Positions 14,537 to 20,582 of a stretch of DNA of 20,582 bases are shown in pieces. Both the position numbers and the translations under genes were made by a program. Positions within the stretch are counted from its first letter, which is position 1. Each line of letters opens with the position of its first letter. Origin of the DNA: Deltaproteobacteria bacterium RIFOXYA12_FULL_61_11 (GTDB lineage Bacteria; Bdellovibrionota_F; JAHFAK01; YA12-FULL-61-11); NCBI GenBank assembly GCA_001799195.1, contig MGSU01000020.1, positions 1 to 20,582 on the forward strand, written 5' to 3'. The notes under the pieces are model-generated. The model saw nothing but the letters and a program-made list of their open reading frames with translations. It made no database searches and was not told where the DNA came from.

Positions 14537-15040
14537 TCAGTCCGGTCTGACCGTTTCCGAGCGGCGCTGTGCATCTACTGCAGGAACGATTATTGCCTGT
14601 GACCTTTGGTATTGCCGATGCTCGGGATGTCCGGGCGCCGCGTACCTAAGTTTCTCGTCGTCCAGCTCTCCACTCCAGGTTGCTACCACCGTGCGATTGC
14701 GGCTCAGACCCTGAAGCAGGCGAAGGGGATCTTGCTGAAGTTCGGTCGAGAACAGGAGCTCGGTGTTGTCGAGGAGCAGCACGTCGCCGGAGTGGCTGTG
14801 AACGAGCTCGCCGAGCAACCTCGGAGCGCGAAGCGCCCGTTGCTTGGTGGTCAGCTCGAGCAGCCGCTTGGACAGCTCGAGGTTGACGTTGACCAGGGGC
14901 CATCCGCGTTCCTGGGCGAGCTCACGAAGGGCTGTGGTCTTACCAGTTCTTGTAGGTCCGACGACCAAAACAAGTCGGTGATAGGCAAGTAGAGCCGGCT
15001 CGATTTTTTCGAGAATTCGGGAGGTCAGAGGTGCAGCCAT
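14537..15040 (-). CDS. brxF: BREX type 3 P-loop protein BrxF
   Basis: 167 residues from ATG at 15040; a longer frame starts at 15079 but overlaps the EVE gene, and GAAGAGG precedes this ATG. It has Walker [11 protein letters not shown] (26-35), a Walker B-like [12 protein letters not shown] (86-97) and, near the end, VVATWSGEL followed by [12 protein letters not shown], which I recognise as typical of BrxF. BrxF is the small P-loop ATPase at the head of type 3 BREX loci and is a marker for this type. It starts 10 bases after the EVE stop and ends 22 bases before brxC, consistent with one transcript. Length and motifs look intact. Confidence 0.92.
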   Translation of the reverse strand: MAAPLTSRILEKIEPALLAYHRLVLVVGPTRTGKTTALRELAQERGWPLVNVNLELSKRLLELTTKQRALRAPRLLGELVHSHSGDVLLLDNTELLFSTELQQDPLRLLQGLSRNRTVVATWSGELDDEKLRYAAPGHPEHRQYQRSQAIIVPAVDAQRRSETVRPD

Positions 15041-15050
15041 GTTTACCTCT

Positions 15051-15455
15051 TCACCCCAACTCCCCCACCAACCACTCAAAATCCTTCGGGGTGAGTTTCA
15101 TAAAACCCCCGTGGCACATCAGGAGATTGGCCGGTGAGGCCGACTTCTCGAAGGGTGCGAGCCCCCAAAAGCTCTCCAACCCTTCCTTTACTTTGTTGGT
15201 GTCCTCGAACTTCACCTTGCAGCGCCAGGGATAGACCTGGTCGTCGGCAAAGATCAGGGTGTCCTCCTCGAACGGGTCACTCACCAGGGTGCCGTACCCG
15301 CAAAAGCGTTTGACCTGAGAAATGTAGCAGACGAAGCAGTCGCCCTTTTTCAGCTCGGCAAAGCGCTTCTTGTGGGCCTCGCGTACGCCGAGGGTCTGGT
15401 GTTTTTTAACCTTCTCAAAGGTGTCGGGGCGAAAGAGAAAAAGCCAGTGGTTCAC
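15051..15455 (-). CDS. EVE domain protein
   Basis: 134 residues from a GTG at 15455, chosen because NHWLFLFRPDTFE is the normal start of the EVE fold and CGAGG lies 6 bases upstream; a TTG at 15482 would add nine residues. Family features: HWLFLFRP (3-10), then ...HQTLGV, the central RFAELKKGDCFVCYIS (β-strand plus turn), GYGTLVSDPF, and PWRCKVKFED. EVE is a PUA-like fold whose characterised members bind modified bases, for example 5-methylcytosine or 5-hydroxymethylcytosine in DNA, or modified RNA. Here it lies 10 bases upstream of brxF with a possible promoter just before it, so it is probably the first gene of the BREX transcript. It is not a standard type 3 component; an inferred role is sensing modified bases. 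Four to five Cys are present but no clear metal motif. Confidence 0.86.
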   Translation of the reverse strand: MNHWLFLFRPDTFEKVKKHQTLGVREAHKKRFAELKKGDCFVCYISQVKRFCGYGTLVSDPFEEDTLIFADDQVYPWRCKVKFEDTNKVKEGLESFWGLAPFEKSASPANLLMCHGGFMKLTPKDFEWLVGELG

Positions 15456-15557
15456 CACACACCTCGCTGCGGAAAGTCCCAAAGGTTCTAAGAGCCGGGC
15501 TACCCTAGCAAGGTGAGGACAACATTTCCAGGGAAAAGGGTGAGAGCAGCGCAGAGG

Positions 15558-15585
15558 TTATTATTGCAATACTTTGGAATCACAA
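15558..15585 (-). promoter_or_regulatory. candidate sigma-70 promoter for the EVE-BREX operon
   Basis: On the minus strand TTGTGA (15585-15580), a 16-base spacer, then TAATAA (15563-15558), about 100 bases upstream of the EVE start in the only sizeable gap between the glycosylase-like gene and the operon. Assigned by eye, with four of six matches in the -35 box. Confidence 0.35.
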
Positions 15586-15624
15586 GATGGCATTCCTGCC
15601 GGTACCGCGCTTCCCCCGGCTTGG

Positions 15625-16620
15625 TCAGGACAAGCGCTTCTTGGGGTTGAGGCCGAAAGGGCAGAAGGTTGGCACGCACGCCGAGCAAGCCTTTTCTGGC
15701 TCCTGGGCACATGGGTCCCCGTGCGCAAGACGATTTGAGCGCGAACCGAACCAGTACAAGGCTTGCTGGACCAGGCGGGGGGAATATTGCGGCAAGTTCG
15801 GATGGTAACACCGAAGATCAATTTCTTTGGCCTGAAGCCGCAACCATTGCTCTCGGGCCCGGGCTGTGCGCGGGCTACCCTTCGGTCGCAGCAGGTCGAG
15901 CAGACGATTGGCATGAGTGTCGAGCACCACCAGGTCATGGCCATCGAAGTCCGGCCATAAGGGGGCCAGCCCGGGGGCCAAGGCGGGGGTGCTAAGGGCG
16001 CTGACCAGCAAAGTAGAGACCTTGGGTCCGAGCCCGGCGAGCTGTTCGAAGTAGGTCACTAAAAGCTGCGCTCGCCGGCAAGGATCAGTCTCTTGCTCAA
16101 GGATTTCCTTCAGGACCGTGGACCAACGCCGGCGATGATAAAGCTGCAGCCAGGCGGAGGTCGGCAGTTTGCCCAGAACCCCGGTACGCCGGAGGATTGT
16201 GCCAGCTTCCCGCACCGGGCATCCACGCACCTCAGGATGATTGCAGGTAACCTGCCCTTTGCATTTCCAAGGCCTGCAGGCCGTTTCGAAGGTCTCGACT
16301 TGCCGTAGAGCCGGACAATCTGAGGTTGTGACCAGCAAGGCAAGTTTGCCGGGCGAAGTCAGCAACGCTACCTCGGCCTTGCTCAGTCCCCGTTGCTGAG
16401 CCTGGATCAGTCGGTCCCGCCGGGCCTGGTACATGCCCAGCAAGACGGTGAGTTTGAAAATGGCCGCAGGTCGCCCGGCCCGAAGCTCGGCTTCCCCGAC
16501 CGCCAGCAAGCCGACTTTCTTGGGGTCACAGTAAAACGGCAGTACCCCAGGACCCTCCCAGCGGCCATAGACCGTGCAGCAATACCATCGGACGATGCGT
16601 TGGAGAGGGGTGGAGTTCAC
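15625..16620 (-). CDS. HhH-GPD (endonuclease III superfamily) glycosylase-like protein
   Basis: 331 residues from a GTG at 16620; no strong ribosome site is visible. The helix-hairpin-helix GLGPKVSTLLVSAL (196-209) aligns with the LPGVGRKTA hairpin of endonuclease III and keeps the catalytic Lys (Lys200). VVLDTHANRLLDLL (231-244) aligns with the VDTHxxR segment and keeps the catalytic Asp (Asp234). Near the C-terminus Cys304, 312, 315 and 320 make a C-X7-C-X2-C-X4-C pattern close to the 4Fe-4S loop C-X6-C-X2-C-X5-C. A second Cys group (102, 115, 120, 126, 134) and an about 170-residue N-terminal part are unusual for the family, which is normally nearer 210-230 residues. It probably excises or cleaves at an abnormal or modified base. 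It is divergently spaced from BREX (about 170 bases), so may be transcribed separately. A 67-base copy of its Asp region lies at 17111-17177. Confidence 0.68.
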   Translation of the reverse strand: MNSTPLQRIVRWYCCTVYGRWEGPGVLPFYCDPKKVGLLAVGEAELRAGRPAAIFKLTVLLGMYQARRDRLIQAQQRGLSKAEVALLTSPGKLALLVTTSDCPALRQVETFETACRPWKCKGQVTCNHPEVRGCPVREAGTILRRTGVLGKLPTSAWLQLYHRRRWSTVLKEILEQETDPCRRAQLLVTYFEQLAGLGPKVSTLLVSALSTPALAPGLAPLWPDFDGHDLVVLDTHANRLLDLLRPKGSPRTARAREQWLRLQAKEIDLRCYHPNLPQYSPRLVQQALYWFGSRSNRLAHGDPCAQEPEKACSACVPTFCPFGLNPKKRLS

Positions 16621-16745
16621 TGGGGTGAAGATAGAAGGTTATGCAATAGGACACGCACGGAACCGCTGTCGAGCGGTATACCGGTAAGGGAAGAGGGGAG
16701 GTGGACTTTGGGTGCTGGTTTTAGTCGAAAAGGTGAAACATCTTC

Positions 16746-16767
16746 ATAGCCCCTAGTGCAGGGCTAT
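16746..16767. repeat. short inverted repeat (ATAGCCC arms)
   Basis: ATAGCCC (16746-16752) and GGGCTAT (16761-16767) flank an 8-base loop, followed on the plus strand by AAAAAA. The A run lies on the wrong side for a minus-strand terminator, and no plus-strand gene precedes it. Confidence 0.6.
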
Positions 16768-16774
16768 AAAAAAT

Positions 16775-16915
16775 CCAAACCAGACCACACCACACCAAGC
16801 CTCACCACACCAAGCCACGCCAGGCCACACCAAACCCAACCTTCCCCTACCAAACCAAAACCTTACCCTACCAAACCTTGCCCAACCTTACCTTACCATA
16901 CCCGGCCACGCCGTG
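16775..16915. repeat. degenerate pentamer array, 28 CCNNN units
   Basis: Seventeen consecutive 5-base units starting with CC (CCAAA, CCAGA, CCACA, CCACA, CCAAG, CCTCA and so on) run from 16775 to 16859. One extra A at 16860 shifts phase, and eleven more units run from 16861 to 16915 (CCTTA, CCCTA, CCAAA, CCTTG ...). The first two bases are CC in every unit; the rest varies, with G strongly under-represented until the last three units. The tract lies upstream of the glycosylase-like gene and does not encode anything recognisable. Confidence 0.92.
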
Positions 16916-17110
16916 ATCGGAACATTGTCAGAATAGCACAAGCTCCAAGGGTGTCAACGCCTATCACAGCGCGGCTGAGAGCGGTTTCGACTGAGAGTTG
17001 GAGGTCTCGACCATCGGCCTGAAACCTCACCCTTGCAGCGCGACGTGCTACGAAGCCAGCGAGCGTTCCAGCCGGTTTGGGGTGGCGTCGTGGTAAAAAT
17101 GCTTGGTACT

Positions 17111-17177
17111 TCGAGCAGACGATTGGCATGAGTGTCGAGCACACTAGGGCGTGGCCGTCGAGGTCCGGCCATAAGGT
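17111..17177 (-). pseudogene. 67-base fragment copy of the HhH glycosylase-like gene
   Basis: The first 32 bases are identical to 15896-15927, and the remainder matches 15928-15961 with several substitutions and one missing base. That deletion shifts the frame, so the coding potential (WPDxDGH, then LDTHANRLL in another frame) is broken. It covers the segment around catalytic Asp234. No similarity is evident outside this stretch. Confidence 0.85.
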
Positions 17178-17270
17178 GGTCACGGGAACTCGAGTGCCTT
17201 CTCTTTCGTTTTTACCAGCGCAGAACCAGCCAGGGGGGTGAGGCGTGAAACCCACGGGCTATCGAAGAAC

Positions 17271-17501
17271 TGGTTGGAGGGTTGGAGGTTACTAGAAATT
17301 ATCAATAGGTATAAAAGATAAATGATTTTTCTACTGTTCGAACATCGGGTTCAAGAGAGGTACAATGGATACTAATAGTAAAGGAGGGTTGATTTTTTAC
17401 CTCCAACGGGGGACCTCCAACCTTGCGATGATATTTCATAAATGTGAATAAATTTAATGTTGTACTACCGACTGACCGCTGTTGGAGGGGGGGTTGGAGG
17501 T
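17271..17501. repeat. three GTTGGAGG doublets in alternating orientation around AT-rich DNA
   Basis: Doublet A (17271-17290) carries two GGTTGGAGG units on the plus strand. Doublet B (17399-17422) carries two copies of the complement ACCTCCAAC separated by GGGGG. Doublet C (17480-17501) carries two plus-strand GTTGGAGG units joined by a G run. A and B could pair around an AT-rich 108-base segment, or B and C around 57 bases. A single further GTTGGAGGT occurs at 16995-17004. No open reading frame of note. Confidence 0.75.
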
Positions 17502-17688
17502 GCAAGCCCAGGGTCAAGGGTAGTGAAAGATGGCCAATTGTTCTTCCCGTATCCGGGGCTCACACTACCAAGATCACACAAGCACGATCAGCCAGCCACG
17601 TGCGGGGGCTAATGCCATGCCCAGGTGTACCGAGCCCTTGCGGTGGACCCCCCTTCTGAATAATCCTGCCCCCTGCGGCACTCATTGT

Positions 17689-17798
17689 GTCGACAACCCC
17701 AAGCGTGTGTCGACAGGATGTCGACAGTTGGTGCCTTGTTCCAGCCGTCATCCCCGCCCTGTGTATTCCTGACGCGCGGGGATCCAACGGGTGTCGAC
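17689..17798. repeat. cluster of four GTCGAC palindromes
   Basis: GTCGAC at 17689-17694, 17709-17714, 17720-17725 and 17793-17798. The first three and the fourth are each preceded by T (TGTCGAC). Three fall within 37 bases. Confidence 0.8.
17750..17783. repeat. REP-like hairpin (ATCCCCGC/GCGGGGAT)
   Basis: Eight-base complementary arms at 17750-17757 and 17776-17783, within a CGTCATCCCCGC...GCGGGGATCC context that resembles common proteobacterial extragenic palindromes, although with an interrupted loop. Confidence 0.5.
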
Positions 17799-17821
17799 CT
17801 CACCCCGTCAGCCGAGAGTCA

Positions 17822-17856
17822 CCTGCCAGGCAGGAGGCAAGCGCCGTCATGGTGAG
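17822..17856. repeat. copy of the 3' end of the FGE-like gene
   Basis: CCTGCCAGGCAGGAGGCAAG and the following GCCGTCATGGTG match 18127-18162 with a one-base indel and a few substitutions. The matched part at 18151 includes the stop codon of the FGE-like gene and its trailer, so this is a duplicated gene end rather than a gene. Confidence 0.65.
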
Positions 17857-18150
17857 GTCCTGCCAGAAACACTCGCATCGCCGGGTCCTCGTAGAGCCCT
17901 GCACACGGAAATCATCTTCAGGTGGGCGTGGCGATCATTGACCCTATCGGACACGATATCTGCTTTCATCGATTCCACTGTGGGTCAAGGAAACAAAAGG
18001 GAAGGGAAAGGAAAGAAAAGGAGATCAAAAAATCAAGAACTCAAAGTCCCTGGGCGTGAGGATGCACCCGTCTATGTGGCGCGGTGCGCACATGGAGGTG
18101 CGCCTCATAGCAGGTCGGGAGGCAGACCTGTCTGGCAGGAGGCATCGCCG

Positions 18151-20582
18151 TCATGGTGGGGAGGCGCAACGGAACCCGAGGTTGTTGTTCCTGTCGCCGG
18201 GGCTGCCACTGCCGCGGACCGCCGAGCGAACGTAGAAGCTGTTGCCGCTCCAGCCGCCCCCGCGCAACACCCGGGACGAACCGCTTCCCGGGCCAGTGGG
18301 ATCAACCTGGGCCGCCGAGGGGTAGGTGCTATACCAATCGGCCACCCACTCCCAGACATTGCCGGACATATCGAAAAGACCATAAGACGAAACCCCGGTC
18401 AGGTACGTTCCTACCGCCGTTGTTTCGCCAATAGTACCGTTGTAGTTCAACCGGGTCGAGTCCGGGGCCTCGTTGCCCCACGGGTAAGTGTGGCCATTGT
18501 TGCCCCGGGCCGCATACTCCCACTGCGCCTCGGTCGGTAGGTCGCCACCGCGCCATTGGCAGTAGGCGCGGGCTTGATGCCAATCCACGCAGTTGATTGG
18601 GTGGTCCTCTTTGCCTGCAGCCTGGTAGGTGCAACTTCCACCAGTATTAGCAACCGTGCATTCGCCAGCCGTCACGCAATCCGAGTAGTCACCCGCTGTC
18701 ACCTCATACTTTTGGATACGATAGGCCGACAGCGTAACTTGGTGGACCGGTTCTTCGTCGCCATCCCCATCGGTGCTGCCCATTTGGAAGGTCCCGCCAG
18801 GGATGGTGACCCACTCGTCGGTGCCAGGATCACCTACCTCGTGTTCCAGAACAATACTCGCCTGGGCCGGTGCCGAGAGGTTGCTGGCCGCATCATTCAA
18901 CCAGGCATACACCGTTTTCTGCCCGTTGATGTCGCTCAAGGTGAAAAGGTAGTCGACCGACAAGGTTGCCGTTGCGGCAATGGGTTTCCAACATGTGGCA
19001 TTGGTCAAGGGGGGGGCTGAATCCTCCTTCAAACAATAGGCAATAATGGCCATATCGTCAGTACCGCTCAGGTGAACCAATACCTCCTGGTCTTTGGTCG
19101 AAGCAGTTCCCCCGTCAATGGTCAGGTCGGTAAAGCTCGGTGCTTGAGTGTCTGCGGTCCATCCCTGGCCTGGAGAGGCGCAACGGAACCCGAGGAGGCC
19201 GGACTTGTATTTGTAATCGAGATAGACGCGGCTCGCCGAGCGAACGCCGCTGTCGCCGCCGCCGCCCCAGCTACCCCCGCGCAACACATGGACCGAGATA
19301 CCTGCCGGGCCAGTGGGATCTACCTGTGCTTCTGAAGGGTAGCTGCCGTAGCAATCGGCCACCCACTCCCAGACATTACCAGCCATGTCGTGCAGACCGA
19401 AGGGAGAAACCCCGGTCAGCTTACTGCCCACAGCCACAGTTTCACCGTCACATCCTAAATACTGGGCCAAAGTACAGGTTGGGGCATCGTTGCCCCACGG
19501 GTAGATCCGGCCGACGCTGCCCCGCGCCGCGTACTCCCATTGCGCCTCGGTCGGCAGGTTGCCGCCGAGCCAATAGCAGTAATTTTGCGCCAGAGACCAA
19601 TCCACGCAGTTGATCGGGTGATCTGCTTTTCCCGCAGCTTGGTAGGTGCAGCTATCGCCGGTGTCGGCTGCGGGGCATTTTCCGGCCATCACGCAATCCG
19701 AGTAGTCACCCGCTGTCACCTCATACTTTTGGATACGATAGGCTGACAGCGTGACCTGGTGAACCGGGGTTGCAACACCATCCTGCCCCATCATAAAGGT
19801 CCCGCCAGGAATGTTCACCCACGGGTTTGGCGGCGGGTCGTGCTCGTCGGTCGGGTCGGTGCCGTTCAGGGCCTCTTGACTATCGTCTATCCCATCCCCG
19901 TCGTCATCGGTGTCACCCGCATTGCACAACCCATCGCTGTCGGTATCGGTGCCGTCGGTGGCGGTGGTGACGACCGTGCCGGTTGCGCACTCGTCACAGG
20001 TGTCGGAGTCAAGGTCATGACACAGCAAGGCATTGCGCGGGTGGCTGTCGTCTTGATCCACCACCCCATCACCGTCCTGGTCGGTATCGCCGGCGTCGCA
20101 GAGGCCGTCTTCATCGAGATCCGGTCCGTCAGCGGCAACCGGCATTACCGTCCCGCTGCTGCACTCATTACAAGTGTCGTTGTCCAGATCATGGCAGGAA
20201 AAACGATCGTGGGGGGCTAGATCCTGGTCGTCGGGCACTCCATCGTTGTCGTAGTCCTGGTCGCCGGCATCGCACACCCCGTCACTGTCCCGGTCAGGTC
20301 CGTCATTCGCGGGCTCGACCAGCGCACCGCTTGCACATTCGTCACAAGTATCTCCGTCCAGATCGTGACATGACAACGAGTTCAATGGAGCGAGGTCCTC
20401 ACCGTCGAGCTCTCCATCGCCATCGGTGTCCTCGTTCAAGGGATCGGTGCCGGTGTCGTCAACAGAAATCCAGAAGCCGGTATTGGTCTCAGCAATGAAG
20501 AGCGAAGCTTCAAGGGGCAGGGACACACGAGCGAACAGGGGAGGAACAGAAGGAAGAGAGAGGGAGCGAGAAACGGAAGGGG
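18151..20582 (-). CDS. tandem FGE/SUMF1-like protein with calcium-binding (TSP3-like) repeats (5' end beyond window)
   Basis: The frame is open to the right edge; a GTG at 20526 (residue 1 in the numbering used here) is probably internal, so the N-terminus and any signal peptide are missing. Residues about 25-230: Asp-rich thrombospondin type 3-like repeats (DTDGDG, DYDNDG, DQDGDG, DDDGDG) with a 58-residue period marked by CHDLDxDTCxECxxG at 53, 111 and 169. About 236-455: first FGE-sulfatase domain (IPGGTFMMG, PTEAQWEYAARG, GNVWEWVAD, LGFRCA). About 457-565: Ig-like spacer. About 570-791: second FGE domain. The catalytic Cys pair expected soon after RGGSxxC is absent in both domains, so formylglycine formation is unlikely; a binding or structural role on the cell surface is more likely. 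The C-terminus (VLRGGGWSGN...NNNLGFRCA) resembles retroelement-diversified lectin-fold proteins. The two domains share a 55-base identical stretch. Confidence 0.9.
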   Translation of the reverse strand, partial: PSVSRSLSLPSVPPLFARVSLPLEASLFIAETNTGFWISVDDTGTDPLNEDTDGDGELDGEDLAPLNSLSCHDLDGDTCDECASGALVEPANDGPDRDSDGVCDAGDQDYDNDGVPDDQDLAPHDRFSCHDLDNDTCNECSSGTVMPVAADGPDLDEDGLCDAGDTDQDGDGVVDQDDSHPRNALLCHDLDSDTCDECATGTVVTTATDGTDTDSDGLCNAGDTDDDGDGIDDSQEALNGTDPTDEHDPPPNPWVNIPGGTFMMGQDGVATPVHQVTLSAYRIQKYEVTAGDYSDCVMAGKCPAADTGDSCTYQAAGKADHPINCVDWSLAQNYCYWLGGNLPTEAQWEYAARGSVGRIYPWGNDAPTCTLAQYLGCDGETVAVGSKLTGVSPFGLHDMAGNVWEWVADCYGSYPSEAQVDPTGPAGISVHVLRGGSWGGGGDSGVRSASRVYLDYKYKSGLLGFRCASPGQGWTADTQAPSFTDLTIDGGTASTKDQEVLVHLSGTDDMAIIAYCLKEDSAPPLTNATCWKPIAATATLSVDYLFTLSDINGQKTVYAWLNDAASNLSAPAQASIVLEHEVGDPGTDEWVTIPGGTFQMGSTDGDGDEEPVHQVTLSAYRIQKYEVTAGDYSDCVTAGECTVANTGGSCTYQAAGKEDHPINCVDWHQARAYCQWRGGDLPTEAQWEYAARGNNGHTYPWGNEAPDSTRLNYNGTIGETTAVGTYLTGVSSYGLFDMSGNVWEWVADWYSTYPSAAQVDPTGPGSGSSRVLRGGGWSGNSFYVRSAVRGSGSPGDRNNNLGFRCASPP
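18672..19743. repeat. 55-base identical repeat between the two FGE domains
   Basis: 18672-18726 and 19689-19743 are identical, encoding SAYRIQKYEVTAGDYSDCV region in each domain, while flanking sequence has diverged. Only the two end segments of the given interval are the repeat. Confidence 0.85.
19911..20445 (-). repeat. 174-base tandem repeat of calcium-binding units
   Basis: Protein repeats of 58 residues, each with CHDLDxDTCxECxxG, a variable linker, then DGxDxDxDGxCxAGD and DxDxDGxxDxxD. Three full units are visible, with a partial unit at the right. Spacing of the first Cys is exactly 58 residues twice. Confidence 0.85.

Larger units (their letters stand above)
16621..18150. other. 1.5 kb without a credible gene, repeat-rich
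   Basis: No frame here has codon pattern, ribosome site or family motifs that I trust. The interval between the glycosylase-like and FGE-like genes holds: a short hairpin near 16661-16676 (ACCGCT/AGCGGT), an inverted repeat at 16746-16767, the pentamer array, the glycosylase gene fragment, GTTGGAGG doublets around AT-rich DNA, a GTCGAC cluster, a REP-like hairpin (17750-17783) and a duplicated gene-end fragment. From about 17990 to 18060 it is purine-rich (GGAAAGGAAAGAAAAGGAG). I see no tRNA, rRNA or clean intrinsic terminator. Confidence 0.7.

Noticed and set aside
16746-16780. Intrinsic terminator
   Set aside because: The A run is on the 3' side on the plus strand, so neither strand has stem followed by T run, and no plus-strand gene ends here.
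16756-17022. Plus-strand frame across the pentamer array
   Set aside because: Its product is a Thr/Pro/Lys low-complexity string from the repeat and has no recognisable domain.
17500-18150. tRNA or transposase remnant in the gene-free region
   Set aside because: I could find no cloverleaf with a plausible acceptor stem and T-arm, and no transposase motifs or terminal repeats with target duplication.
17800-18290. Complete diversity-generating retroelement
   Set aside because: No reverse transcriptase is visible, and the sequence ahead of the duplicated gene end does not match the variable-like C-terminus, so it is not a template repeat.

Overview
The window is GC-rich with AT-richer islands. 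Every gene I can support lies on the minus strand. Its centre is a defence operon that I identify as a type 3 BREX system; in transcription order (right to left) I recognise brxF, brxC, a pglX-type methyltransferase and a SNF2-type brxH helicase that runs off the left edge. The remaining expected core genes, pglZ and brxA, would lie beyond base 1 and are not seen. The organism is probably a bacterium of the former Deltaproteobacteria. That is suggested by the two-domain FGE-like protein with calcium-binding repeats, the mosaic base composition and the many degenerate heptamer repeats, but it is inference with low confidence.

Layout from right to left. 20582-18151: 5'-truncated secreted-type protein with Asp-rich calcium-binding repeats, two formylglycine-generating-enzyme-like (C-type lectin fold) domains and an Ig-like spacer. 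18150-16621: 1.5 kb without a credible gene, holding a 28-unit CCNNN pentamer array, a 67-bp frameshifted copy of part of the neighbouring glycosylase gene, three GTTGGAGG doublets around an AT-rich patch, a GTCGAC cluster and a duplicated gene-end fragment. 16620-15625: an endonuclease III-superfamily (HhH-GPD) protein with catalytic Lys and Asp and a Cys cluster. 15455-15051: EVE-domain protein, probably first gene of the BREX transcript. 15040-14537 brxF; 14514-10657 brxC; 10647-9535 DUF1016/PD-(D/E)XK nuclease; 9373-8984 four-helix-bundle protein; 8987-6168 pglX; 6171-3403 PHP plus SMC-like ATPase (TrlF/Ppl-like); 3410-2151 AlbA_2/Schlafen-like ATP-binding protein; 2164-1 brxH.

The operon is tightly coupled: several stop/start overlaps and gaps of about 10-25 bases. 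In the usual type 3 order brxF-brxC-pglX-brxH-pglZ-brxA, two accessory pairs have been slotted in: DUF1016 nuclease plus four-helix-bundle protein between brxC and pglX, and the PHP-ATPase plus AlbA_2 protein between pglX and brxH. The EVE protein (a reader of modified bases in characterised relatives) and the nearby glycosylase-like gene suggest a modified-DNA theme alongside BREX methylation.

The most unusual signal is a family of degenerate heptamer repeats (TGGTTCC / GGAACCA). Six tracts lie inside BREX core genes without breaking the frame (three in brxC, two in brxH, one at the 5' end of pglX) and a 13-unit tract sits between the nuclease and four-helix-bundle genes. Five of the genic tracts are inverted-repeat hairpins. 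The consensus heptamer has no stop codon in any of six frames and yields the same cyclic heptapeptide in every frame of a strand, which would explain how it is tolerated inside genes. A second notable signal is a G10 tract inside the PHP-ATPase gene, a candidate phase-variation switch.
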